Assembly: GCA_036501535.1 (NCBI GenBank)
Contig: DASYAE010000165.1
Span: 1-50,881 of the forward strand
Origin: DASYAE01 sp036501535
GTDB lineage: Bacteria; Actinomycetota; Actinomycetes; Streptomycetales; Catenulisporaceae
Reading direction: 5' to 3'
Length of the DNA stretch: 50,881 nt
Below the pieces are notes generated by a model, which saw only the letters and a list, made by a program, of their open reading frames with translations, had not been told where the DNA came from and did not search any database. Both the position numbers and the translations under genes were made by a program. Below, one piece after another: positions 35,355 through 43,573 of this stretch. Position 1 is the stretch's first letter, and every line of letters starts with the position of its first letter.

Positions 35355-35500
35355 GCCGTCCGCAGCGCGGCGCCGTACACGTCGCCGGGCCATTATCGGG
35401 CAGCCCTGCCGCGCCGTGATGAATCGCGGACCCCGCCAACGGTGGAACGGCCGACGTGGTCACAGAAGAAGGTCGCCACAGTATCCTCTCGAGGGAGCGA

Positions 35501-35567
35501 TAGGCAGCGAGGCGGGCCTCGGACGACGCGTGGTCTAGACCTCTTCGGGAACTCGGTCAGGCTGCGG
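35501..35567 (+). repeat. Dispersed intergenic repeat, copy 1
   Basis: About 67 bases that match 42592-42660 at roughly four of five positions, including AGGCAGCG, GGCGGGCCTCGG, the palindrome GTCTAGAC and CGG(G)AACTCGGTC-x-GGCTGCG. It lies upstream of a minus-strand small gene, as does copy 2. Confidence 0.6.
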
Positions 35568-35797
35568 AATCGGGTGATGCAGATCCAGTATGCATCGCCC
35601 CCGCAGCGGGCGACAGGGACCGGGCGCCCCGATTCCGCCGGTCGCGCCGTCATATATCAGGCCTCGTGCAGTCTTCGTACGCACAGAGGACGACGACACG
35701 GCGGATGTCGAATCGACCCGGGCCGGCGAACACGATCCCTGCAATGCCCGGTATCACCGAGACGTGCCCGACCCGGAGGCGCCGCTCCCGGTGACCG

Positions 35798-36343
35798 TCA
35801 CGGCTGCCGCAGTACTGTGGTGCGACCTGCGAACAGGCCGAGGAGCCGTTTGGACACCCGCCGCCACCGCCGCCGGGGTATTTTGAGCGTCCGCCTGGCC
35901 GGAGCGTCCGGCGGATCGGGGGTCTGAAGCGGTGCCGCGGGCGTTTCGGCTTCCCACCGATCCACCAGTTCGGTCAGGGCGTGCTGTCCGGTCGTGCGCG
36001 CAAGCAGCCGGAGTTCCGCGTGCACCGCCGCGCAGATCTGTTCGCACGCGACCTCGCTCTCGCGCAGGACTTCCCGGGCCCGTTCCAGGTGGGCGTAGGC
36101 CAGGCTGATCCTGCGCGGGTCGCGGCTTTCTTGGGCGGCGTCAACGTGCCGGCGCTCAGTTTCGCAGGCTTCTTCGGCGATGCGCACGGTGAAGGCCGCA
36201 TACTCGTTGCGCCGGGTCAGTTCCACCTCCCAGGCCTGGCCCACAACCGCTTCCGCGACGCGCACCACCAGCTCGTCCGCGGCCATCGGCGCGGCTGCGG
36301 GCGCAGTATCGGACACGGGGGCGGCCCGGCTCCGCCCGAACAT
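35798..36343 (-). CDS. Small helical (coiled-coil) protein, paralogue of 34941-35354
   Basis: A 181-residue protein from ATG 36343 (ATG 36412 is an upstream alternative). After a short N-terminus it has long charged helices (AAFTVRIAEEACETERRHVD, AYAHLERAREVLRESEVACE) ending in AELRLLARTTGQHALTEL. A very basic tail follows (RRTLKIPRRRWRRVSKRLLG). The helical part parallels the gene at 34941-35354. There is no membrane segment or known domain, and no conserved leader motif lies upstream. Confidence 0.6.
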   Translation of the reverse strand: MFGRSRAAPVSDTAPAAAPMAADELVVRVAEAVVGQAWEVELTRRNEYAAFTVRIAEEACETERRHVDAAQESRDPRRISLAYAHLERAREVLRESEVACEQICAAVHAELRLLARTTGQHALTELVDRWEAETPAAPLQTPDPPDAPARRTLKIPRRRWRRVSKRLLGLFAGRTTVLRQP

Positions 36344-36571
36344 CACCGGATTCCCATCGCGTGTCTGCGCGGGTCGCCGGAAGTTCGCCCGCACTGCCGG
36401 CACCGGCTCCATATCCGAGCGGCCGCCTCGCGGGATGCAGCGTGCTACCGGGAATCGGGCGCAGGACTCCGGCTGGGGCCTCGGTGGCCTGCGCGGTCGA
36501 GAGCCGGGCCGACGCAGCCGGGTGGCCGCTGGCTTCCAGGCTTCGGAGTGTGATGTCGCGAGTGCCGGTTT

Positions 36572-37153
36572 TCACTGCGGCAGGACATGGCCGCCGTCGG
36601 TTTCCCAGACGGCCGCGGGAAGCGGGTCGGGCAGGTCGGGCGGGTCGGTGTGTCCGAGCGTTGCCGCAGGCTCGTGCTGCGCCCGCTCGAGGATGCGGAC
36701 GGCCAGGTGCAGACCGCCGCCGAGCTGTGCAAGGGCCAGGACCCGCTGCGCGACGTGCGGGGCGGTGTGCGGCGGGATGACTACCAGCTCGGTGCGCTTG
36801 GAGCCGGAGATGTCGGCGAGGCTGAGCGCCGCGGTGTCCTGCTCCGTGCGGGCCTCGAGGATCACCGGGCGGCTCGCTCCGTCCAGGGCGTGCGGTGCCG
36901 GGTTCCAGGCGGCTGGGTTGTACGCGACCTGTGCGACATCGTGGCCGGCTGTGCCCAGTTCGGTCAGCAGCGCGGGCAGCTCGACACTCAGGTCGAGCGA
37001 GCGCGGCCACCAGCCGCCGTCGACGAACCCGTCGACGGCAGTGGGCTCGCGCCGGCGCAACCGCAGGCCCGCCGACACCCTCAAGGCGGGGCGGCCGGCA
37101 GGATCATGTAAGGATGCGACGATATGGGGGTCAGGAGTGGCCGGGGTGGTCAT
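36572..37153 (-). CDS. DUF5994 family protein (copy 1)
   Basis: A 193-residue protein with the DUF5994 pattern: LRLRRREPTAVDGFVDGGWW (residues about 28-47) and PRSLDLSVELPALLTELGT, a central VAYNPAAWNPAPHAL, and TELVVIPPHTAP before a helical end. DUF5994 proteins are small, cytoplasmic and of unknown function, often present in several copies in actinomycetes. ATG 37153 is fixed by the leader: hairpin C ends 16 bases upstream. Upstream in-frame codons to 37315 are the leader itself. The C-terminus is longer than in the other two copies. Confidence 0.8.
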   Translation of the reverse strand: MTTPATPDPHIVASLHDPAGRPALRVSAGLRLRRREPTAVDGFVDGGWWPRSLDLSVELPALLTELGTAGHDVAQVAYNPAAWNPAPHALDGASRPVILEARTEQDTAALSLADISGSKRTELVVIPPHTAPHVAQRVLALAQLGGGLHLAVRILERAQHEPAATLGHTDPPDLPDPLPAAVWETDGGHVLPQ

Positions 37154-37258
37154 GGTGGACGCCTGTCCGGGCCCGCTCAGGGCCGATCGCCGTTCGCCAG
37201 GGGCGAGGCCGGCCTGGAAGCCGTCGTGCGAAATACCCTCGGTAACACTCATCGTACG
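37154..37258 (-). promoter_or_regulatory. Conserved promoter box and leader hairpin, copy C
   Basis: The box at 37258-37226 (minus strand) reads CGTACGATG, six bases, ACCGAGGGTATTTCGCAC. The leader is 72 bases. It has an upstream hairpin (TCGCC-CCT-GGCGA) and a downstream hairpin GGCCC/GGGCC (37184-37180 with 37174-37170). ATG 37153 lies after exactly 16 bases that contain GGACAGGCGTCC. Confidence 0.65.
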
Positions 37259-37345
37259 CCGACATGCCTTCGCATAACGCCACCTGCGGGCGCTGCACCC
37301 GGCTGCCCCAAGCACCTGATGCGGCCGCGGGGTCCGCGGTCTGGT

Positions 37346-37873
37346 CTACTTCGCCACGGCCGGCGGCGGCGAAGGCAGCGGGACCCGGATCGCACGGGTG
37401 ATCCCGGCGGCGGCGAGGATGTCGGCCGCCGGGCCGCCGTTCCCGGTGCCGGTGCGCGCGGCCATCCGCATCGCGGCCGCCGCCATCGGCGCCGTGGCCC
37501 GCGGCGGGATCACCAGCAGCAGGAAATGGTCCTGGCTGCCGCGGGTGGCGCTCACCGTGTCGTCACCCACCGAGGACCAGTCGATCCACACCACGCGGCC
37601 GTCGATCACCAGCCGCCCAGGTGCCTCGTCCCACGCGTCGAGGTCCAACCCGACGCGCCGGATCGTACCCAGGACCGCGGTCAGGGCACTGATCAGGCCG
37701 GGAAGCTCGGCGTACACGTCGCGGCCGCGCGGCCACCAGGCGCCGTCGAACATCCCGCCGCGCGAGAGCGTCGCCTCAAGGCTCACCCGTGGTGCGAGCG
37801 GCCCGGCAGACCGTGTCAATGAATCCGAGGAACGCATCTCGGCGTAGCGAAGGATCGAATGCTGCGACACCAT
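37346..37873 (-). CDS. DUF5994 family protein (copy 2)
   Basis: A 175-residue protein. LSRGGMFDGAWWPRGRDVYA and ELPGLISALTAVLGTIRRVG are the family core, followed by DAWDEAPGRLVIDGRVVWIDW and FLLLVIPPRATAP. The C-terminus (GPAADILAAAGI) matches DUF5994 copy 3 (ADILASSGV). ATG 37873 is preferred over GTG 37915 because it lies 16 bases after leader hairpin D, as in the other copies. Transcribed in the same direction as copy 1, with its own promoter box. Confidence 0.8.
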   Translation of the reverse strand: MVSQHSILRYAEMRSSDSLTRSAGPLAPRVSLEATLSRGGMFDGAWWPRGRDVYAELPGLISALTAVLGTIRRVGLDLDAWDEAPGRLVIDGRVVWIDWSSVGDDTVSATRGSQDHFLLLVIPPRATAPMAAAAMRMAARTGTGNGGPAADILAAAGITRAIRVPLPSPPPAVAK

Positions 37874-37977
37874 GGCTTGCCGCCCGCCTCCGGTCCCCAG
37901 TAGGACCGGCTTCACGCCTCAGGCGACGCCGACGCGGCTGCCGACGTGCGAAATGTCCTCGGTTACTTCACTCTACG
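37874..37977 (-). promoter_or_regulatory. Conserved promoter box and leader hairpin, copy D
   Basis: The box at 37977-37946 (minus strand) reads CGTAGAGTG, five bases, ACCGAGGACATTTCGCAC. The leader is 72 bases with CGCC-TGA-GGCG upstream and the seven-pair hairpin CCGGTCC/GGACCGG (37909-37903 with 37896-37890, six-base loop). ATG 37873 follows after exactly 16 bases. Confidence 0.65.
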
Positions 37978-38331
37978 CGCCCTGGACGATCACGGCCCGA
38001 AACGGCTGATCCTGGCACCCGCATGGCCCAACAGCCCTGCCGGCGCCCCGGCACATTCTTGTACGGCACTCTGTCCGTCCTCGCAGCACATCTGCCATCA
38101 CGCTCGCGCTCGCTCCATATCCGTGCAAGGCTGGCACCGCCAGCAAGCGTGCCTGGATCTGTCCGGACCCTGCGTTGCCTCGCCGCCTGTCATACGAGTT
38201 TTCCGGCGATGACTACACGTGTCCGATGAGTTTGCCGTCACGGCAGCCGCCGGCTCAGCGCGAAAGAAGCCCTTCATGACATCCCCGTCCGTGCCCGCGT
38301 CCCCCGTGACCTCTCGAGCGCCGATGGCGCG

Positions 38332-39438
38332 GTGACCGCGAGCACGGCGACGGCCGCGCGGCGCCTCATCGACGACGACCTCTACGGCGATGAGGCGAGC
38401 GCCCGCGCCCTGCCCAAAGACCGGTTCCCCGCGCTGGAGTCCGATCCGCGGCGCATCTACGGCCTGGTCCGCGACGAGCTCATGCTCGACGGGGTCGCGC
38501 GGATGAACCTGGCGACGTTCTGCACCACCTGGGTCGAGCCAGAGGTCAGGGTACTGATGGAAGCGTCGCTGGACAAGAATATCGTCGACAAGGACGAGTA
38601 TCCCCAGACCGCACAGTTCGAGGCGCGCTGCGTAGCGATGTTGGCCGACCTGTGGCACGCCCCCGGCACCGGCGGCGGCACCGGCGGCGGCGGGACAGGA
38701 ACCTCCACTACCGGTTCGAGCGAGGCGGCGATGCCGGCCGGGTTGGCGGCCAAGGTCCGCTGGCGCGCGCGGCGCGAGGCTGACGGCAAGCCCTCGAACG
38801 CCCCCAACCTGGTGTGCGGACCGGTCCAGGTGTGCTGGGAGAAGTTCGCCCGCTACTTCGACGTCGAGATCCGCCAGGCGCCGATGACCGGCGACGGATT
38901 CCTGCTGACCCCGCAGCAGGCGGTCGAGCGGTGCGATGAGAACACGATCGCGGTCGTGGTCACCTTCGGTCAGACCTTCACCGGCCTCTACGAGGACGTC
39001 GCCACCATCAGCGCGGCCCTGGACCGCTTGGAGCGGGAGACCGGCCTGGACATCGACATCCACGTGGACGCGGCCAGCGGCGGCTTCCTGGCCCCGTTCG
39101 TCGAGCCCGCCCTGCGGTGGGACTTCCGCCTGCCCAGGGTCAAGTCGATCAACACCTCCGGGCACAAGATGGGCCTGGCCCCGCTCGGCTGCGGCTGGGT
39201 GCTGTGGCGCGACGCGCACGCCCTGCCCCGGGAGCTGATCTTCGACGTCAACTACCTCGGCGGCTCGATGGCGACGTTCAACCTGAACTTCTCCCGCCCC
39301 GGCGGACAGATCATCACCCAGTACTTCCTCTTCGTGCGGCTCGGCCGCGAGGGCTACGCGCGGGTGCACGCCGCCGCGTACCAGACCGCTCGGCACCTGG
39401 CCCGGGCGATCAGCGCCATGGGGCCGTTCACCCGGTGA
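38332..39438 (+). pseudogene. gadB: Glutamate decarboxylase, 3'-truncated
   Basis: A 368-residue frame, about 100 short of normal. It has the PLP-enzyme core of glutamate decarboxylase: DELMLDGVARMNLATFCTTW, GTSTTGSSEAAM, HVDAASGGFLAPF, and the cofactor lysine in INTSGHKMGLAPLGCGW. Normally this enzyme makes GABA and consumes protons in acid resistance. A Gly-rich insertion (GTGGGTGGGG) precedes GTSTTGSSEA. Homology ends at ISAMGPF and the frame stops two codons later, exactly where an rsbQ-like fragment begins. The C-terminal domain is lost, so activity is unlikely. The start at GTG 38332 is approximate. Confidence 0.8.
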
Positions 39439-39586
39439 TGCTGGCGCACGGGTTCGGGTGCGATCAGAACCTGTGGCTCTTGGTGGTGCCTGCGCTGGCC
39501 GGGCGCTTCCGGGTCGTGCTGTTCGACTACGTTGGCTGCGGGCACTCCGACCCGGCGGCCTGGGACCGGCAGCGTTACGCCTCGCT
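39430..39586 (+). pseudogene. RsbQ-like alpha/beta hydrolase, internal fragment
   Basis: About 50 codons (VMLAHGFGCDQNLW, then FRVVLFDYVGCGHSDPAAWD and QRYASL) that match the start of the RsbQ/KAI2-type alpha/beta hydrolase core. The strand before the HG motif and everything after QRYASL, including the nucleophile Ser and His, are missing. ATG 39438 overlaps the gadB stop. The fragment is fused directly to the truncated gadB upstream and a desaturase tail downstream. Confidence 0.7.
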
Positions 39587-39802
39587 GGGCAGAACTACCA
39601 GATCGGACACCACCTGTTCCCGAGCATGCCGCGGCCGAACCTGAAACGCGCGCAGCGGCTGGTGCGGGCCTACTGCGCCGACCACGGCGTGGCCTACCGG
39701 GAATGCAGCTCACTGGAGTCGTACGGTCAAGCGCTCAATCACCTGCGAGCCATCGACGCGGCCTGCACACCGTTGACCGTGGCCACACACGACACCGGTT
39801 GA
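39587..39802 (+). pseudogene. Fatty acid desaturase, C-terminal fragment
   Basis: The last 71 codons of a membrane fatty acid desaturase: GQNYQIGHHLFPSMPRPNLK is the third histidine box (usually QIEHH; here Glu is replaced by Gly), followed by RAQRLVRAYCADHGVAYREC and SYGQALNHLRAID. The membrane helices and first two His boxes are absent. It begins at the exact end of the rsbQ fragment, one frame over. Confidence 0.75.
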
Positions 39803-39985
39803 CGTGCGTGTACAGTCCCGTACTCGCACTGGGAGATCCGGGCGGAGCGAGTCGCCGGCTCCCCGGTGCGCTCTCGCGCGACGTCACCCGCAGGCGCCGC
39901 AACCGCCGGTCCCGAGAAGCCGGCGCCGGTGTCGCAGCCGGGCAGCGGTTCGTCGCGCACACCGGCGCGGCCGCCAGGCGATGGC

Positions 39986-40624
39986 TCAGTTCGGCGAGGG
40001 GACGCAGACCGCGATCTCTCCTTCGAGGCGGTAGCCGCCGCAGAGTGCCAGGCCATCGCCGCTCCAGAATCTGCCCGCGTCGTACCAGCCCGGCTGGCGC
40101 TGCTGAAGCAGCCCCATGTCCTGGTAGGTCGCGGCGACGATCTCCGCGCAGTAGGCGGTCTCCAGGGCAGGCTGCGGCGTGTTCCGGCGACGCCGGGGAA
40201 TCCGCCCGCCCAGCCACTGCGAAGCGAGCCTGGCGGTGGAGGGAAACGGGGTGCCGTCCAGCCGTGCGACGGTCCGCAGGACGGCGTCCTCCATCTCCCG
40301 AGTGATCGGCCGGTCGAGCTGGCGCAACCAGGCGCGTTGGGCATATCGGCCCGTCCACAGTTTGACGGACGCCTGCAAGTCGTGCAGTTGGGCGCCGCGC
40401 CGGCGGGTGCCGGACCACACGTCGGGAAGAGAGCGGCCCAGCTCGGCGTGCCACATCAAAGCAGGCAGATCATCGATGACGACAGACATGCCCACGTGGT
40501 TGACGGGACTGTTGGTGCTGATCCGGACCACGCGGTCAGCGGCACTGTGGCCCCGGAACAGCCACAGGTCGCCGGTGCGTGTCGCGGCCGCGGCCTGGTC
40601 GAGGGCGATGCTCGTACCCGCCAT
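39986..40624 (-). CDS. YiiX/NlpC-P60-type papain-like cysteine hydrolase
   Basis: A 212-residue protein of the permuted papain-like (YiiX/YebB) group. TGDLWLFRGHSAADRVVRIS opens the fold, NHVGMSVVI supplies the likely catalytic His, and YCAEIVAATYQDMGLLQ supplies the Cys on the following helix. In this family order is permuted, with His before Cys. Members cleave amide or ester bonds in lipids, peptides or cell-wall material. There is no signal peptide. The start ATG 40624 is eight bases from a TAGGCT -10 box, so the transcript is probably leaderless. Confidence 0.78.
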   Translation of the reverse strand: MAGTSIALDQAAAATRTGDLWLFRGHSAADRVVRISTNSPVNHVGMSVVIDDLPALMWHAELGRSLPDVWSGTRRRGAQLHDLQASVKLWTGRYAQRAWLRQLDRPITREMEDAVLRTVARLDGTPFPSTARLASQWLGGRIPRRRRNTPQPALETAYCAEIVAATYQDMGLLQQRQPGWYDAGRFWSGDGLALCGGYRLEGEIAVCVPSPN

Positions 40625-40630
40625 GGTCAG

Positions 40631-40637
40631 TAGCCTA
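40631..40637. promoter_or_regulatory. Overlapping divergent -10 boxes for two leaderless genes
   Basis: TAGCCTA contains TAGCCT on the plus strand (40631-40636) and TAGGCT on the minus strand (40637-40632), both fitting the actinobacterial TANNNT -10. Six or seven bases separate each box from GTG 40643 and ATG 40624, the distance expected between -10 and transcription start. Both messages would therefore start at the start codon. Confidence 0.55.
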
Positions 40638-40642
40638 GGCGC

Positions 40643-41026
40643 GTGGGATGGCGTAAGAGAATAGGTCTGGCAGGACTGGCCGGAGTCGCGGCCACCGGCG
40701 TGCTCATCGTGCGGGCCGAGCGGCGCCGACGTTCCTATACCCCGCAGGAGGTCCGGCAGCACCTGCATTCCCGCTTCGCCCATGCCCCTGAAGCGGTGGC
40801 CGGCGCAGCCCTGCTCGACGACGCCGAGCACACTGCCCGGCCAGAGCGTGCGCACGCTCGGACGCACGCCCGCGCACTGTCCTGGTGGCGAGGCGGGGTT
40901 GGCGCCGCGGGTGCGGTGGGTCGAGGTGTTCGCGGCGACGCCGATCGCGCCGCGCCGGCGCACGACAGGAGCCGGACCGAAAAGCCGAACGCCCCGGCCA
41001 GTGGCCACGACGAAGCAGGCCACTGA
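40643..41026 (+). CDS. Small membrane-anchored protein, function unknown
   Basis: The first 50 residues look like a real small-protein family: a membrane helix (IGLAGLAGVAATGVLIVRAE), then RRRRSYTPQEVRQHLHSRFA. The remaining 75 residues are Ala/Arg/His-rich and may be out of frame, so the natural protein may be shorter or the gene damaged. GTG 40643 is divergent from the YiiX-type gene with only 18 bases between start codons. Confidence 0.5.
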   Translation: MGWRKRIGLAGLAGVAATGVLIVRAERRRRSYTPQEVRQHLHSRFAHAPEAVAGAALLDDAEHTARPERAHARTHARALSWWRGGVGAAGAVGRGVRGDADRAAPAHDRSRTEKPNAPASGHDEAGH

Positions 41027-41168
41027 CGAGAGCTGACGGCATGGAGGTCGCGGCTGAACAGTGCCCTCCATCCAAGGTGCTCGGACGGCGGGACGAGACG
41101 CGGACTTCTCGGGTCTGTGCCGGCGCCTCGGCGCCGTGTGCCGGAGCTTCCCGTGGGGAATGAGGGTT

Positions 41169-41704
41169 CTACCGGTGCAGGAGGACGCCAATGAAGGAGC
41201 GGTACTGCCGCAGGGCGGGTCGTAGCTGCTCGGTGTCCGGCTGGCCGTGCTGCCACGCGGCGGCCAGTTCAGTCGTGCGGTCCCGGAGAGACGCCATGAG
41301 AGCGGCGGCGATCTCCTGGATCAAGGCGTCCGCATCCTCGACGGACGTGCAGGGGTCTTCGACGAAGGAGTTCTGGATCGCGGTCCAGCGCCTGAACAGT
41401 CCGCCCTCGACCTCGTCGGTGAGTAGTGCGTCCTCGCTGGCATGCGGCGTGGCCAGGGCTGTAGCCGCCGTCTGCCCGCCCTCCTGCTGCGCGGGCGCGG
41501 GGTGTCCTGCTCGGCAGCCGCCAGGGGCTCGGACCGGCCGGGGTCCCGATCGGACAGCTCGTCGCGCGCGGGCTGCGGGGTGAGTCGCCCATCGTGTGCG
41601 GCCCGCGGGTCGAGGCCTTCGTCGTGCGCGGGCACCCCGTAGAAGGTCCAGTTCGCGCCCGGCTCCTTGCCGATGGTGGGGGTGTGGCCGGTTTCGTTGG
41701 TCAT
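41169..41704 (-). pseudogene. Conserved actinobacterial protein, frameshifted
   Basis: ATG 41704 (AGGAGG 8 bases upstream) begins MTNETGHTPTIGKEPGANWT. After about 73 residues this frame becomes Arg-rich. From about 41490 the next frame gives a convincing ending: LLTDEVEGGLFRRWTAIQNS, FVEDPCTSVEDADALIQEIA, LRPALRQYRSFIGVLL, stopping at 41169. One base missing in the C-rich stretch near 41495-41505 would explain it. The ending resembles a protein family common beside small membrane proteins in actinomycetes. It lies 60 bases downstream of the 41765-42316 gene, whose C-terminal half has the same architecture. Confidence 0.65.
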
Positions 41705-41764
41705 ATCGTGGCCTCCTGGTCGGGGACCTCTCCCGGGACGGTGGTGGAATCAGCGCGCATAGCG

Positions 41765-42316
41765 TCAGCGGGCCGCCAGCGCGCCCGGCGCCGCCAACAG
41801 CTCGTTGGACAGAGCGTGGTAGGAGAGCAGTGCCTGGCGTAGCTCCTCGGTCGGGACGGGTGCGGATGTGCCCAGGGTGTGCTCGCTGATCCGCTGCGCC
41901 CGGCGGTAATCCGCCAGCATGTTGGCGTGCTTGACGGAGAGCAGGGCGAGTTGCTCGCCCGGGTCGTCCACGGGGTAGCCCCTGGTGTCGAGCAGCCGCG
42001 TGACCAGCCGTCCGGCACTGCGCACGGCGACGGCCGGGTCGTCGAGGAATTCGCTCTGGACGTGTTCCCACGAGGTGGCGAAGTACTCCTGGTCGTCCAC
42101 GCTGATCGTGTGCAGGCTCAACTCGTCGTGCAGGCGCTTGCGGCGAAGCAGTTCCCGGTCGACTTCCTGCCTGCTGTCGTGCTCCCGCGCCACGGTCTCG
42201 TATTCGGGGCCGAAGGATCTGCGCAGACTCCGCTTCCGCCGGCTGGCCCGGCCGATGGCTGCCGAGCCGAAAAGCAGGACCGCTGCGATGATCACGATGA
42301 TGGTGCCGACGAGCAT
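41765..42316 (-). CDS. Membrane-anchored helical protein, function unknown
   Basis: A 183-residue protein with one N-terminal membrane helix (VGTIIVIIAAVLLFGSAAIG) and a cytoplasmic helical domain: RRSFGPEYETVAREHDSRQE, then SWEHVQSEFLDDPAVAVRSA and LVTRLLDTRGYPVDDP. The W-x2-VQ-x-FLDDP motif is echoed by RWTAIQNSFVEDP in the next gene, so the two are related and probably co-transcribed. TAGGAGACC precedes ATG 42316. Widely seen in actinomycetes without known function. Confidence 0.75.
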   Translation of the reverse strand: MLVGTIIVIIAAVLLFGSAAIGRASRRKRSLRRSFGPEYETVAREHDSRQEVDRELLRRKRLHDELSLHTISVDDQEYFATSWEHVQSEFLDDPAVAVRSAGRLVTRLLDTRGYPVDDPGEQLALLSVKHANMLADYRRAQRISEHTLGTSAPVPTEELRQALLSYHALSNELLAAPGALAAR

Positions 42317-42591
42317 GGTGGTCTCCTAGAGGTGGTTGTGCTCCGTAGGTCGGCAGCGGTGTCCGCCGCCGGGTGGAGGATGGGGCTCACGCCCGGGAAC
42401 ACAGTGTTCGAAGGCCGAACGGCGGTGGTGTGCAGCGCGCTGTCGCCTCGCACGGCGGGCGGCGATCACCGCCGTCGGCGTCCCCTCGCGCGGCTCGCCT
42501 CGCCGGCATGCCACCAGGATGAGTTGTTTCGAACACGCCTGATTTCGGCCGGAGAGGAAGTCTCCACGAGATTCCGCCTTGCACGGGAAGG

Positions 42592-42660
42592 ACAGGCAGC
42601 GGGGCGGGCCTCGGGACCGGCGTGAGGTCTAGACCGTGATCGGAACTCGGTCGGGCTGCG
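42592..42660 (+). repeat. Dispersed intergenic repeat, copy 2
   Basis: The second copy of the element at 35501-35567, with AGGCAGCGGGGCGGGCCTCG, GGTCTAGACC and CGGAACTCGGTC-x-GGCTGCG. It lies about 280 bases upstream of the minus-strand gene at 42316. Confidence 0.6.
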
Positions 42661-43573
42661 TGGACATGCGTTGTCTACCGAGTATGTACTCATCTCGTCG
42701 CCGCCGATAGGGGCGACGTGCTTCTGAGGCGTGATTTCGCGCACCTCACTGATCCGTCTTATGATAAGGAGGTTGACGTACTTGCCAGAGTGTATTTCGG
42801 GGCGGCGGGATACGCTGCCGGGGCGGGGGACGCGGCCGACCCCGGGTCTGGTGGCGCACGGTGTCCGGGGCCGGCGGTCTGGCGGGTACGGCAGTGCCAT
42901 GCGATGACCTCATGGCGGCGGTACCGGGGGCGAGGAAGTATGCGGACAACGCGGCGGCGGCGCGCGGCACGGATCGGCGGCGGAACTCAGTCCCTGCGAC
43001 GGATTGGACCACCACCGGTGTCAAGGGCGGACCCGGGGCCCTGACTCGAGTATCGGCGTTCCGCGGGCCGTCAGCTGCCCACCATCGCCCATGCCCCGAG
43101 CCTCTCCCGCGATGCGACGAGACGCGGTGCGGTACCGAGCACGGGCGGTGCAGGGACCAAGTCAATCTCGCCATGCACAGTGATCGTGTGTACGTGTCCA
43201 TCACGTCGGGTGGGAAAGATGTCCATGCACGGCCTCACACTTCGAAGTGCGGAGCATCGGGTGCGTGATGGCGCGCGGCCGGGTTGCGCAGAGGCCGGAC
43301 ATCCGTACGCTTCGTGCCCCGGGGAATCACGGCGCCGGGGTCCGGAGCGTCATGGCCTGACTTGACGATACTCGAAATCACTCGGGACGGAACTCGCCCG
43401 ATCGGCGCGGGGCCGCCTGCGGAGCGGACCATTGGGCGTCATCATCTGTCTGATCGCCGGGGTCGCGGCCGACGTGATGGCCTACGACCCGCGCCCCGAC
43501 GACGACAACCGGTGACGCAATCGTGGGCGCTGTAATGGCGTCCGCGACACCGGGACAGGCTTATCGTGGGGGC
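42661..43573. other. Long region without a convincing gene
   Basis: About 900 bases between the repeat and the GAF-ANTAR gene. All ORFs are Arg/Pro/Ser-rich shadows. The only hint is a 27-codon frame at 43432-43515 with a hydrophobic start (GVIICLIAGVAADVMAYDP) that could be the tail of a lost small membrane protein. Confidence 0.45.
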
